NCBI GenBank assembly: GCA_017534305.1
Contig: JAFWCU010000034.1
Location: 62,001-126,000 of the forward strand
Direction: 5' to 3'
Origin: Clostridia bacterium
Lineage (GTDB): Bacteria > Bacillota > Clostridia > TANB77 > CAG-465
Length of the DNA: 64,000 bases
The translations under genes were made by a program, and so were the position numbers. The notes under the pieces were generated by a model. It did not search any database. It was not told the DNA's origin and saw nothing but the letters and a program-made list of their open reading frames with translations. This document shows, in pieces, positions 24,496 through 32,199 of this stretch. Position 1 is the first letter of the stretch. Every line of letters starts with the position of its first letter.

Positions 24496-24861
24496 TTATT
24501 TTTCTACTACTTTTGCTCCAAATGGTGCTAGTGCTAATTTTGCAATTTTGAAAAATTGTATTCCATAAGGAATTCCAATAATTGTTACACACCAACAACA
24601 TCCAATAATTACGTTTTCTATTGCCATTGGTATACCAAAAAATATTGTCCAAATCACATTAGCAATAAATGAAGGTGCTCCTCCACCAAAACGTACATCT
24701 TTTCCAAAAGGTGCTAAAGATAGTTTGGCAAATTTAAAGCATTGTCTACCATATGGTATACCTATAATTGTAATACACCAAAGTATTCCAGCAAACCACC
24801 ATGATAGTGCACTTAAAAATCCACCAAATAAGAACCATAAAACATTTAAAAGAAAATTCAT
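24496..24861 (-). CDS. yccF: YccF-domain inner membrane protein
   Basis: The 121 residues are two near-copies of the YccF domain: WCITIIGIPYGRQCFKFAKL with LAPFG at ~30-50, and WCVTIIGIPYGIQFFKIAKL with LAPFG at ~95-115. There are hydrophobic helices between them (VIWTIFFGIPMAIENVIIG). The protein is integral to the membrane. Its function is unknown in other bacteria; it is common in Firmicutes and Proteobacteria. A AAAGGAGTGA site precedes the ATG. A possible promoter (TTGAAA-17-TATTAT) lies at 24920-24948. The family call is certain because the duplicated IPYG-LAPFG motifs are diagnostic. Confidence 0.92.
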   Translation of the reverse strand: MNFLLNVLWFLFGGFLSALSWWFAGILWCITIIGIPYGRQCFKFAKLSLAPFGKDVRFGGGAPSFIANVIWTIFFGIPMAIENVIIGCCWCVTIIGIPYGIQFFKIAKLALAPFGAKVVEK

Positions 24862-24950
24862 TTAAATCACTCCTTTTTATAAATCTATTTTTAAATTATT
24901 GTTTACATATTACAATATAATAATACTACTTTTTGACTATTTTTTCAATA

Positions 24951-25511
24951 CTAGTTTTGGCTTCTAATCTTTTCTAACTCTATTACAAGCTCATCTATGT
25001 GTTTGTCTTGTCCTGGAATATACGTATTATTATTTGCATAGTTTAACATTGTTGAATATGCTTCGTTTAAATTATCTTTGTTAATTTTATCATGAACTAT
25101 TTGTTTACATGTGTTCATAAAGCCTCGCATTGCTAGACAAAGTATAGCAATAAAAAATGATTTATCTGTTAAATCACTTATTTTATATAGCTCCATTGCA
25201 AGTTCATCTGTTAGTTTTCTAGGATTTTTAACTATTATTTTATTTGATCTTAATAGTCCATGAGGACACGTTGGATTTGGTACATCTATCACTTCTGCAT
25301 CATCTGGTATTTCTACATCATAAATAGTATCTCCTCTTGCCATCCATCTTAATATTTTTGTATCTGTTGAAAAATTAAATCCTCCAAAATCTTTTGGATT
25401 ATCTGCATTTGGATTCCATCTTTTTGCAATATTTACTTCTCCTACTTTATATTTATATTTAAAGTCTGCACCACTTTTGGTGTCAAACATAACTTTTACG
25501 AAATTAGCCAT
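24951..25511 (-). CDS. Hypothetical protein
   Basis: I do not recognise this 186-residue protein. The N-terminal half is beta-rich and aromatic (DFKYKYKVGEVNIAKRW, FGGFNFSTDTKILRWMARGD), followed by a conserved-looking turn IDVPNPTCPHGLLRSNKI. The C-terminal half is helical (DLTDKSFFIAILCLAMRGFM). There is no signal peptide or membrane segment, so it is cytoplasmic. The layout, a small beta domain stating a location-like value then helices, resembles uncharacterised phage or plasmid-borne proteins, but nothing nearby supports a mobile origin. AGAGGTG lies upstream of the ATG. The gene is separated from its upstream neighbour by a terminator. Confidence 0.6.
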   Translation of the reverse strand: MANFVKVMFDTKSGADFKYKYKVGEVNIAKRWNPNADNPKDFGGFNFSTDTKILRWMARGDTIYDVEIPDDAEVIDVPNPTCPHGLLRSNKIIVKNPRKLTDELAMELYKISDLTDKSFFIAILCLAMRGFMNTCKQIVHDKINKDNLNEAYSTMLNYANNNTYIPGQDKHIDELVIELEKIRSQN

Positions 25512-25549
25512 TTATTAAAACACCTCTACATTTCAATTATAATGCAAAT

Positions 25550-25585
25550 AAAAGAATCATACAAGATAGTACGATTCTTTTTTAT
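25550..25585. terminator. Terminator after the acidic hypothetical gene
   Basis: AAAAGAATC (25550-25558) pairs with GATTCTTTT (25573-25581) with an A/C mismatch inside the extended stem, followed by TTTATTTTTC on the plus strand. It lies 28 bases beyond the minus-strand stop at 25609. Confidence 0.65.
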
Positions 25586-25608
25586 TTTTCTTTTTTAGTT
25601 ATTAATTA

Positions 25609-26085
25609 TTAAAATTCTATTACAATATGTTTGTATCCTTCTCTTTTGCAAGAGTCAATCATGTCATCTAAGTAACTGAATAGTTCATCATAGAAATCTG
25701 TTATTTTTTCCATATTTGTTTCAATTATTTCTTCTTTTTCTTCATCTAGCATATCATCTACATATGAATCATCATACTCATCATATAGCATTCCTTCTGC
25801 TAAATCATGAACTGTATCTTCTTCATCTTGGTTTTCTACAGCAATTCTATATTCATCTAATGCACGTGCAAATTCTCCTACTGTTATGTATTTTTTATTG
25901 CCTTCTAAATCTTCTAGATAACCATCAATAATTGGTTCAACAAATTCATTATATGTATCCATTGATACAAGAATTTCAGTTCCTACGTCTTTTTTCTTAA
26001 CCTCAGTTTCTTCTACTTTTGCTGCATATATTGCACAGTGAGTAGCTTTTAGATTTCCATCTCTTTTTAATGTCATTTCAAACAT
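25609..26085 (-). CDS. Acidic hypothetical protein
   Basis: I do not recognise this 158-residue cytoplasmic protein. It is strongly acidic, especially at residues about 90-130 (DEEDTVHDLAEGMLYDEYDD, DDMLDEEKEEIIETNMEKI). It begins with beta strands (MFEMTLKRDGNLKATHCAIYA) and ends with a helix and the strand YKHIVIEF. The shape suggests a small alpha/beta domain with an acidic insertion. It has its own promoter (TTGATA-17-TATATT, 26112-26140) and a GGGAGAGA ribosome site, so it is probably a single-gene unit. Confidence 0.6.
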   Translation of the reverse strand: MFEMTLKRDGNLKATHCAIYAAKVEETEVKKKDVGTEILVSMDTYNEFVEPIIDGYLEDLEGNKKYITVGEFARALDEYRIAVENQDEEDTVHDLAEGMLYDEYDDSYVDDMLDEEKEEIIETNMEKITDFYDELFSYLDDMIDSCKREGYKHIVIEF

Positions 26086-26111
26086 ATTAAATCTCTCCCC
26101 TCATTAATAAC

Positions 26112-26140
26112 AATATAGCATATATGAAATATAGTATCAA
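26112..26140 (-). promoter_or_regulatory. Promoter of the acidic hypothetical gene
   Basis: On the minus strand TTGATA (26140-26135), 17 bp, TATATT (26117-26112), 27 bases upstream of the ATG. Confidence 0.6.
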
Positions 26141-26160
26141 TAGTATTTTATAAAAATGTA

Positions 26161-26190
26161 TAAAAAAAGAATCACATTAAAATGTGATTC
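26161..26190 (-). terminator. Terminator of elongator tRNA-Met
   Basis: GAATCACATT (26169-26178) pairs perfectly with AATGTGATTC (26181-26190), followed on the minus strand by TTTTTTT. Confidence 0.9.
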
Positions 26191-26196
26191 AAAAAG

Positions 26197-26273
26197 TGGT
26201 AGCGGCAATAGGAGTCGAACCTATGACCTTTCGGGTATGAACCGAACGCTCTAGCCAACTAAGCTATGCCGCC
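26197..26273 (-). tRNA. Elongator tRNA-Met (CAT)
   Basis: On the minus strand a full cloverleaf starts GGCGGCATAGC, has anticodon loop TTCATAC (CAT), T arm GGTTCGAC and an encoded CCA. G1-C72 is paired, unlike the initiator at 3204, and the sequence resembles Bacillus elongator tRNA-Met. A lysidine-modified tRNA-Ile also has a CAT anticodon but would differ in the acceptor stem, so Met is preferred. Confidence 0.93.
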
Positions 26274-26318
26274 AAATGTAACTTAAAAACCATCTTTAAG
26301 TTTCAAGCTACGAGAATT

Positions 26319-26347
26319 ATTATACACTAATTAATATTAGATGTCAA
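26319..26347 (-). promoter_or_regulatory. Sigma-A promoter of elongator tRNA-Met
   Basis: On the minus strand TTGACA (26347-26342), 17 bp, TATAAT (26324-26319), a perfect consensus. Confidence 0.9.
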
Positions 26348-26401
26348 TAATTTTAAATTTATTTCTTTTTGTTTTTTATTTTGCTTTCTTTTTTTAGTTT
26401 A

Positions 26402-26914
26402 TTACTTATCTAATCTATCATCAAAATATGGGCTCTCTTCTAGTAAATCTTTGTAATGCAGTTGTCTTTCTGCTTCATATGCTACAATTGCTACTGCATT
26501 AGATAAATTTAGAGAACGAATAATGTCTCTCATTGGTATTCTTGCTGCGTTTTCAAAATTTTCTAGAATAAAGTCTTCTGGAAGTCCTCTTGTTTCTGGT
26601 CCAAAAACTAGATATGCATCATCTTCATATTTTACATCTGAATGTGTTCTTTTAGATTTTGTTGAAAGCAAATACATCTTCTTGCCTTTTGTTTTAGCTT
26701 TAAAATCTTCTAGATTGTCATATTCGACGATTTTTACTTTATCCCAGTAATCTAGTCCTGCTCTTTTATAATTCTTTTTAACGGCAGCGTCGGAAGTATC
26801 AAAGCCATATGGTTTTACCATATGAAGTGTTGCTCCTATTGCTGCGCAAGTTCTTGCAATGTTACCTGCATTTACTGCTATTTCTGGTTCTACTAATACT
26901 ATATTTAATGCCAT
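26402..26914 (-). CDS. trmL: tRNA (cytidine/uridine-34-2'-O)-methyltransferase TrmL
   Basis: This 170-residue enzyme is a single-domain SPOUT methyltransferase. The N-terminal VEPEIAVNAGNIARTCAA is the family's motif 1 with the catalytic Asn-Arg, VFGPETRGLPEDF is motif 2 at ~105, and IPMRDIIRSLNLSNAVAI is motif 3 forming the deep-knot SAM site. It methylates the wobble nucleotide of tRNA-Leu isoacceptors. The length matches TrmL/YibK. It follows the dCMP deaminase gene by one base, so the two are one transcript. No promoter is needed between them. Confidence 0.93.
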   Translation of the reverse strand: MALNIVLVEPEIAVNAGNIARTCAAIGATLHMVKPYGFDTSDAAVKKNYKRAGLDYWDKVKIVEYDNLEDFKAKTKGKKMYLLSTKSKRTHSDVKYEDDAYLVFGPETRGLPEDFILENFENAARIPMRDIIRSLNLSNAVAIVAYEAERQLHYKDLLEESPYFDDRLDK

Positions 26915-26915
26915 A

Positions 26916-27428
26916 TTATTTTTCTTCCTCCATTACTTTTTTAACTTTTTCTTCTAATACTTCATCATAATCTATCCAGTCTTGAACATTCATTATTCTA
27001 TAACCACATGCTTCGTTTTTGTCTTTAACAATTACTTGTTCAATTCCTGCATTTATTACTACTCTTTTACACATACTACATGAGTCTATGTAGTCTACTA
27101 ACTCACCAGTTTGTGCATCTCTTCCTACCATATACATAGTAGCGCCAAGTGTATCTTTTCTTGCAGCTGAAATTACTGCATTTTGTTCTGCATGAACACT
27201 TCTACAAAGTTCATATCTTTGACCAGATGGAATATTTAATTTTTGTCTTGCACAATATCCAAGATCTATGCAATTCTTTCTTCCACGAGGTGCTCCTGTA
27301 TATCCTGTAGAAATTATTTCATCATTTTTAACAATAATTGCACCATAGTTTCTTCTTAAGCAAGTTCCTCTTTTTGTTACTGTATCTGCAATTTCTAAAT
27401 AATAATTTATTTTATCTATTCTTTCCAT
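26916..27428 (-). CDS. Deoxycytidylate (dCMP) deaminase, ComEB-like
   Basis: The 170 residues carry a cytidine-deaminase fold zinc site: CRSVHAEQNAVI at ~78 (His and catalytic Glu) and SCSMCKRVVI at ~117 (the two Cys). Before these is GYTGAPRGRKNC, typical of dCMP deaminases. The enzyme makes dUMP from dCMP for thymidylate synthesis. The CxxC motif reads S-C-S-M-C instead of P-C-x-x-C, a small deviation. An AGGAGAG site precedes the ATG at 27428, and the promoter at 27457-27485 is back to back with that of the divergent kinase gene. Confidence 0.9.
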   Translation of the reverse strand: MERIDKINYYLEIADTVTKRGTCLRRNYGAIIVKNDEIISTGYTGAPRGRKNCIDLGYCARQKLNIPSGQRYELCRSVHAEQNAVISAARKDTLGATMYMVGRDAQTGELVDYIDSCSMCKRVVINAGIEQVIVKDKNEACGYRIMNVQDWIDYDEVLEEKVKKVMEEEK

Positions 27429-27456
27429 ATTATCTCTCCTTTAATTTTCTTAAAAA

Positions 27457-27485
27457 ATTATATCATTGACAAAAATTAATGTCAA
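27457..27485 (-). promoter_or_regulatory. Sigma-A promoter of dCMP deaminase-trmL
   Basis: On the minus strand TTGACA (27485-27480), 17 bp, TATAAT (27462-27457), about 28 bases upstream of the ATG. It is divergent from the promoter at 27495-27523, and the two are less than 10 bp apart. Confidence 0.85.
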
Positions 27486-27494
27486 TTTAAAAAC

Positions 27495-27523
27495 TTGTTT
27501 ATATGTTCTATTAATGATATAAT
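27495..27523 (+). promoter_or_regulatory. Sigma-A promoter of diacylglycerol-kinase-like gene
   Basis: TTGTTT (27495-27500), 17 bp, TATAAT (27518-27523), 17 bases upstream of the ATG. Confidence 0.75.
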
Positions 27524-27540
27524 CTACATAAGGTGATAAT

Positions 27541-28443
27541 ATGCGACACGAAATAATGGTAAATCCTGTATCTGGTAAAAAACGTGGTTCAATGTATGCT
27601 AAAAGAGTAAAAAATCTTCTACATAGACATGGCATTGAAGCAAACATTTTTGAATCTGAATATGCGGGTCATTTAAGAGAGCATGCTCATGATATATCTT
27701 TCCAAGAAAAGACTCGATTCTATTCTCTAGGTGGAGATGGTACATTAAACGAGATAGTATCTGGAATTTATGGTACAGATTCAGAAATTGTTGTACTTCC
27801 TTGTGGTACAGGCAATGATTTTGCAAGATATTATAATGAATATGAATCATTAAGAAGTATTGTACTTACTTCACTACATAGTACTTCTTCTAAAATAGAT
27901 ATAATGAAGCTTAATAATGATAGATATTGTATTAACATATTAAATGGTGGATTTGACGCTTTAATTGCAGAAAACATGAATAAATTTAGATGGGTTCCTT
28001 TTTTAAGTGGTACGGGTAAATATAATGCAGCTATATTTTATACATTAGTGCTAGGAAAAGGCTATCCACTTGAAATTAAAGTTGATGATAAAAAATTTAA
28101 AGGAAAATATACTTTATTTGCCATTTCAAATGCACGTTACTATGGTGGTGGTGTTGTACCTTGTAAAAATGCCACACCTGATGATGGTATACTTTCTATT
28201 TGCTTAGTTAAGAATACTAGTATATTTGAAAAAGTTATCCTACTACCTAAGTATAAAGCAAGTAAACACGAAAATATTAGTAAAGTATATATAAATGACG
28301 AGGTTAAAAAGATTAATATTCATTCTAATGTAGATTTTCCACTTAGTATTGATGGTGAAGTTTCTATGGTTAAAGATTTAAAGTGTGAAATTATTCCAGA
28401 AGCAATAAATATAGTTAAGATAAAAAAAGAGACAAAGATTTAA
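27541..28443 (+). CDS. Diacylglycerol kinase family lipid kinase (DgkB/YegS type)
   Basis: This 300-residue protein has the catalytic-domain hallmarks of lipid kinases: VNPVSGKKRG at ~7, YSLGGDGTLNEIVSG at ~60 (the GGDGT nucleotide loop) and LPCGTGNDFARYY at ~85. The C-terminal half has the beta-sandwich with NGGFDALIAENM, YGGGVVPCKNATPDDGIL and SIDGEVSM. In Firmicutes DgkB recycles diacylglycerol to phosphatidic acid; the substrate here is inferred. It has an AGGTGAT site before the ATG and its own promoter and terminator. Note the leader is only about 11 bases long. Confidence 0.88.
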   Translation: MRHEIMVNPVSGKKRGSMYAKRVKNLLHRHGIEANIFESEYAGHLREHAHDISFQEKTRFYSLGGDGTLNEIVSGIYGTDSEIVVLPCGTGNDFARYYNEYESLRSIVLTSLHSTSSKIDIMKLNNDRYCINILNGGFDALIAENMNKFRWVPFLSGTGKYNAAIFYTLVLGKGYPLEIKVDDKKFKGKYTLFAISNARYYGGGVVPCKNATPDDGILSICLVKNTSIFEKVILLPKYKASKHENISKVYINDEVKKINIHSNVDFPLSIDGEVSMVKDLKCEIIPEAINIVKIKKETKI

Positions 28444-28462
28444 TTCTTTGCCTCTTTATTAT
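28425..28462. terminator. Bidirectional terminator between converging genes
   Basis: AAAGAGACAAAG (28426-28437) pairs with CTTTGCCTCTTT (28446-28457), one A/C mismatch, with A and T runs on either side. It serves the genes ending at 28443 and 28464. Confidence 0.75.
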
Positions 28463-28463
28463 T

Positions 28464-29231
28464 TTACATTATTACTTCATTTGACTCATCGTTGAATGCT
28501 TCTTTTTCTTCTTCTGTTTTTATTGAGAATAAATATGCTCTCATACTTGCTCTATAATTTGCATATACCATTTTTCTCTTTTTGTTTTCCCCTATTCCTT
28601 TGTAATTTGGAATAATATCTAAAAGTGATTGCATATATAAATCATACGTTTTTAATTTTCCATCTGTTAAGTATCCAGCTAAGCCATATTGTTCAATTCC
28701 TAGTCTTTTTTCTGTAAGGATGTCTCTTAATAGTATTCCATCTTTTGAGTCATCTTCTCCTATTAGACCTCTATATTGTTTTTCTGTTAAGTTAATAATT
28801 GGAGAAAATTGTGATCTTACATATCCTTCATCTATTCTTTTAATAGCTACAGCCATAAGTTCACCACGTTTGTTTTTCTCACTATAATCCATTGCATATG
28901 TTACTGCTGCAGGTTTTTCTAGCTTTGCATCTGGATATCTTTTTGAAAATTCATCATATGCTTGATTTATATCTTTTTGAAGTATTTCAATTACTTCAAT
29001 TGGTTTCATTTTTTCGCATTCAATTCTATCTAAATGTTTAATTGCTACTATATACTTATCTTTTTTTCTGTTAAATTGTTTATTTGTATATGCTAAGAAT
29101 GAATACTCTTTTGCATAACTTACTCCATGACTTAAAAATATAATAATTCTTTTTCCTTTCTCTACTTCTTCTGTAAAGTCTTCATAGAAGTCTTTAGAAG
29201 TAATTCCAGTGTTATTTTTAATTTTACTCAT
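28464..29231 (-). CDS. Hypothetical cytoplasmic protein
   Basis: I do not recognise this 255-residue protein. It is mixed alpha/beta and hydrophilic, with no signal peptide. The first third contains strands (RIIIFLSHGVSYAKEYSFLA, KYIVAIKHLDRIEC). The middle has DAKLEKPAAVTYAMDYSEKN and GELMAVAIKRIDEGYV. The last third is helical with several positively charged clusters (NKKRKMVYANYRASMRAYLF). Glutamine-rich or enzyme-like catalytic motifs are not evident. It has its own promoter at 29263-29291 and an AAAGGAG site, and lies in a single-gene unit before a terminator shared with the converging gene. Confidence 0.55.
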   Translation of the reverse strand: MSKIKNNTGITSKDFYEDFTEEVEKGKRIIIFLSHGVSYAKEYSFLAYTNKQFNRKKDKYIVAIKHLDRIECEKMKPIEVIEILQKDINQAYDEFSKRYPDAKLEKPAAVTYAMDYSEKNKRGELMAVAIKRIDEGYVRSQFSPIINLTEKQYRGLIGEDDSKDGILLRDILTEKRLGIEQYGLAGYLTDGKLKTYDLYMQSLLDIIPNYKGIGENKKRKMVYANYRASMRAYLFSIKTEEEKEAFNDESNEVIM

Positions 29232-29262
29232 AATGTATTTCTCCTTTTTAAATTACACTATA

Positions 29263-29291
29263 ATTTTAGCATAAATTATGAGTGTAGTCAA
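29263..29291 (-). promoter_or_regulatory. Promoter of hypothetical gene 28464-29231
   Basis: On the minus strand TTGACT (29291-29286), 17 bp, TAAAAT (29268-29263). Confidence 0.65.
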
Positions 29292-29293
29292 TT

Positions 29294-29324
29294 AAAAAAA
29301 GCTCCTAGTATTTCTACTAGGAGT
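29294..29324 (-). terminator. Terminator after lysS
   Basis: ACTCCTAGTA / TACTAGGAGC (29324-29315 with 29310-29301) followed by a run of seven Ts on the minus strand. Confidence 0.9.
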
Positions 29325-29329
29325 GAATA

Positions 29330-30838
29330 TTATTCTTCTACTTCTTCGTCCTCGTCATCTTCGACATTATCTCTTCTTTTTAGAAGTGGATATAATACAA
29401 CGTCTCTAATGTTGTAGCTACTTGTTAAGAATTGTAAGAATCTATCAATTCCAAGACCCCATCCAGAAATTGGTGGCATACCATATTCCATAGCTTTGAT
29501 GTATTCGTGGTCTATAGACATAGCTTCTTCGTCTCCATTTTCTTTTAGAGTGTTTTGTTCAATAAATCTCTTTTCTTGTTCTTCTGAATCTACAAGCTCA
29601 GAGTATCCGTTAATTATTTCTTGTCCATTAACAATAAGTTGGAATCTATCTACGTAATCTGGGTTATCATCATTACTTCTTGCTAGTGGTGATAGGTCAG
29701 TTGGATGACCAGTTAAATATGTTGGTTTAATTATATATGGACGAGATACTTTTTTATATAATGTATCTATTAAGTTACCTCTTCCTAATTGTTCAATGTT
29801 TTCTTCATCTAGAACGATATTGTTTCTTCTAATTTCTGCTAGTAATTCTGCAGCTGTTGGGAACTTGTCTATATCTATTCCACAATCTTTTATTAAAAGA
29901 TCTCTAAATGATACTTCATCCCATTCTTGTCCAAAATCTATATCTGTTCCAGATATATTTACTGTTGTATTTCCATCATATAACTTAGAAATAATGTATA
30001 TAACCATTTCTCTTAATAGTTTCATATTATCTCTATAGTTATAATATGCGCTATATCCTTCAATCATTGTGAAGTCTTGTAAGTGGTTAACACTTACACC
30101 TTCGTTTCTAAAGTCTCTTGCTATTTCAAATACATTTGTAAATCCACCAACAATTAACTTCTTTAGAGTTAATTCAGGAGATATTCTTAGGTATACATCT
30201 GCATCATATGTATTATGATGAGTAATGAATGGTCTTGCTGTAGCTCCTGATGGTGTATTTTGTAATACAGGAGTATCTACTTCAATAAATCCTCTTTCCC
30301 ATAAAAATTCTCTCATTAATTTAATGAAATTAGATCTAAGTAAGAAACGTTTTTTAGTTTCTTCATTCATAATTAAATCTAAATGTCTTTCTCTATATAG
30401 AGTTTCTTGGTTAGATATACCATGGAATTTTTCTGGTAGAGGTCTTATTGCTTTACCTAAAAATTCATAATCTACCATTTGAATAGATTTTTCACCAGCT
30501 TGAGTTGTAAATATTTCACCTTCAACACCCATAAAATCTCCAACGTCGATTGTTGCGTGTAATAGTTTATATTTTTCTTCTCCAATATCGTCTCTTTTAA
30601 CTACGACTTGGATTTTACCTTCAATGTCTCTTAAATCTAAAAAGCTAATTTTACCCATTTTTCTTTTAGATAAAACACGTCCAGCAACTCTAACACCTTT
30701 TGTGCCATCTGCAAGTTCTCTTGAATCTTTAAGGCTATGTGTAACCTCATATCTTTCAGGATGTATATTTATCCCTTGATCTTGTAATAGTTGTTCTTTT
30801 TCTAAACGAACTCTCTTTAATTCACTAATATCTCCCAT
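29330..30838 (-). CDS. lysS: Lysyl-tRNA synthetase, class II
   Basis: The 502 residues show an N-terminal OB-fold anticodon-binding domain (VRVAGRVLSKRKMGKISFLDL) and a class II catalytic domain with motif 2 (FEIARDFRNEGVSVNHLQDF) and motif 3 (PISGWGLGIDRFLQFL). It charges tRNA-Lys. The length is normal and the C-terminus has an extra acidic tail (RRDNVEDDEDEEVEE). It follows greA by 25 bases with no terminator between, a common pairing in Firmicutes. I see no T-box leader, so it is probably not regulated by tRNA charging. Confidence 0.97.
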   Translation of the reverse strand: MGDISELKRVRLEKEQLLQDQGINIHPERYEVTHSLKDSRELADGTKGVRVAGRVLSKRKMGKISFLDLRDIEGKIQVVVKRDDIGEEKYKLLHATIDVGDFMGVEGEIFTTQAGEKSIQMVDYEFLGKAIRPLPEKFHGISNQETLYRERHLDLIMNEETKKRFLLRSNFIKLMREFLWERGFIEVDTPVLQNTPSGATARPFITHHNTYDADVYLRISPELTLKKLIVGGFTNVFEIARDFRNEGVSVNHLQDFTMIEGYSAYYNYRDNMKLLREMVIYIISKLYDGNTTVNISGTDIDFGQEWDEVSFRDLLIKDCGIDIDKFPTAAELLAEIRRNNIVLDEENIEQLGRGNLIDTLYKKVSRPYIIKPTYLTGHPTDLSPLARSNDDNPDYVDRFQLIVNGQEIINGYSELVDSEEQEKRFIEQNTLKENGDEEAMSIDHEYIKAMEYGMPPISGWGLGIDRFLQFLTSSYNIRDVVLYPLLKRRDNVEDDEDEEVEE

Positions 30839-30863
30839 TTGCGCTCACTCCTAAACTTTAATT

Positions 30864-31343
30864 TTATAATCTTTTGATTGATACTATTTTGTATTTTGCA
30901 ACACCTGCTGGTGTTTCAACTTCGAAGTCTTCACCTTTCTTTTTACCCATCATAGCTTTTCCTACTGGTGATTCATTAGAGATTTTGTTTTCTGCAATAT
31001 TTACTTCAGTTGCTCCAACGATACTATATGTGATTTCTTCTTCGAATTCATAATCATAAACAGTTACTTGAGTTCCTACTCCTGCTTCTTTTGTAGAAAT
31101 TTCATTGTCTGCAACAATTTTTGCTTTTCTTATTGTAGCTTCCATTTCAGCAATTTTAGTTTCAAGTAAAGCTTGTTCATTTTTAGCTTCTTCATATTCT
31201 GAGTTTTCAGATAGATCTCCGAATTCTCTTGCTATTTTAATTCTTTCAGCGACCTCCATTTTTCTAGGTCCTTTTAGATATTGTAATTCGTCTACTAATT
31301 TTTTATATCCTTCTTCTGTTAACATTATTTCTCTATCTTCCAT
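30864..31343 (-). CDS. greA: Transcription elongation factor GreA
   Basis: This 159-residue protein has the GreA layout: an N-terminal coiled coil (LTEEGYKKLVDELQYLKGPR, then GDLSENSEYEEAKNEQALLE with the acidic D and E at the tip) and a C-terminal FKBP-like domain ending SPVGKAMMGKKKGEDFEV and AKYKIVSI. GreA rescues backtracked RNA polymerase by promoting transcript cleavage; the tip residues D41 and E44 equivalents are present. A GGGGGAA-type site precedes the ATG. It lies between the gene at 31389-32156 and lysS. Confidence 0.96.
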   Translation of the reverse strand: MEDREIMLTEEGYKKLVDELQYLKGPRKMEVAERIKIAREFGDLSENSEYEEAKNEQALLETKIAEMEATIRKAKIVADNEISTKEAGVGTQVTVYDYEFEEEITYSIVGATEVNIAENKISNESPVGKAMMGKKKGEDFEVETPAGVAKYKIVSIKRL

Positions 31344-31388
31344 AAATGTTCCCCCTTAAAATTTAACAATAATATTATACACTATATG

Positions 31389-32156
31389 TCAAGCATTATT
31401 CCACTTTAAGTGGATACATAATTTTCCTAACTTTGTGCATTTGAAATTTTGAGAATTTATATCTAGTTTCCTTAATAACATTTCTATTTTTTCTTTGTTG
31501 TTTATATATACTAGATATGTATTAGATTTTACATCTAAATTACTATTATTATAGTCTAAAACGAATGAGCTATTATGTTTAATATTTATGTATTCTTGAG
31601 AGAATACAAGGAGAATATTATAATACTTTAACTCAATTTTGTCAAGAATTTGAATTGTAGTTCCTAAATTATTGTTTAACTCGTCAACAAATCTATCTAA
31701 ATATTCGTTTTTTCTAGTTGAATATATATCTACAACTTTGTATTTTCCAATTAATTCCTTGATTTTTTCTTTCTCAATATTTGAAATTCTATCTATTATT
31801 ACTAAAACTTTAATATCTTTTCTCTTTAATTCTTTTTCATTAATATATTCATTAATATATATATAATCATTTTTGAGTAAGTTATTTTGATCTGTTACTA
31901 TAATTATATTTTTTAATACACTTTTTATATATTTTATTGCTTTAATATTTGATTCAAACTCGTCACTCATTACAACATATGTTTTGTCTGTTCCAAAATG
32001 CCATTTTAAAAGCATTTTTATTGTATATCCGACTAACTTGTTACTAAATGTTTTTTCATCAATTTTTAAGCTAATTATTTTATTGTTATTAAAATTAATT
32101 TTTCTAATTATTTTCTCTTTATTATTTGCTCTTTTACACATAAAAAGAATATTCAT
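31389..32156 (-). CDS. Hypothetical protein downstream of cdaA
   Basis: I do not recognise this 255-residue protein. It is unusually rich in Ile, Asn and Lys, with alternating beta strands and helices in a Rossmann-like rhythm (TYVVMSDEFESNIKAIKYIK, NIIIVTDQNNLLKNDYIYI, VLVIIDRISNIEKEKIKELI, YKVVDIYSTRKNEYLDRFV), which suggests repeated alpha/beta units. It ends CTKLGKLCIHLKWNNA. No nucleotide-binding loop or signal peptide is seen. The ATG at 32156 is chosen because AGGTG at 32163-32167 precedes it. Both this site and the start codon lie within the hairpin at 32147-32188, so expression may depend on transcription termination or translation. Confidence 0.6.
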   Translation of the reverse strand: MNILFMCKRANNKEKIIRKINFNNNKIISLKIDEKTFSNKLVGYTIKMLLKWHFGTDKTYVVMSDEFESNIKAIKYIKSVLKNIIIVTDQNNLLKNDYIYINEYINEKELKRKDIKVLVIIDRISNIEKEKIKELIGKYKVVDIYSTRKNEYLDRFVDELNNNLGTTIQILDKIELKYYNILLVFSQEYINIKHNSSFVLDYNNSNLDVKSNTYLVYINNKEKIEMLLRKLDINSQNFKCTKLGKLCIHLKWNNA

Positions 32157-32188
32157 ATACAACACCTAAATGTTATATATGAATATCC
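32141..32188 (-). terminator. Terminator-like hairpin overlapping the start of the downstream gene
   Basis: On the minus strand GGATATTCATATAT (32188-32175) pairs with GTATATGAATATTC (32160-32147) over 14 bp with two G-U pairs. AACA/TGTT inside the loop can extend the stem by 4 bp. It is followed by TTTTTA (32146-32141). It lies past the cdaA stop but encloses the ribosome site (loop) and ATG (stem) of the next gene. Confidence 0.6.
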
Positions 32189-32199
32189 TAAGTTTATTA

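Noticed and set aside
24951..26085. Phage or plasmid remnant
   Set aside because: The two unrecognised proteins have ordinary composition, own promoters, and no integrase, repeats or tRNA-end duplication beside the tRNA at 26197.
31344..31388. Promoter of greA with TTGACA at the end of the upstream gene
   Set aside because: TTGACA and TATAAT are there but only 7 bp apart, too close to work together; greA more likely reads through from upstream.
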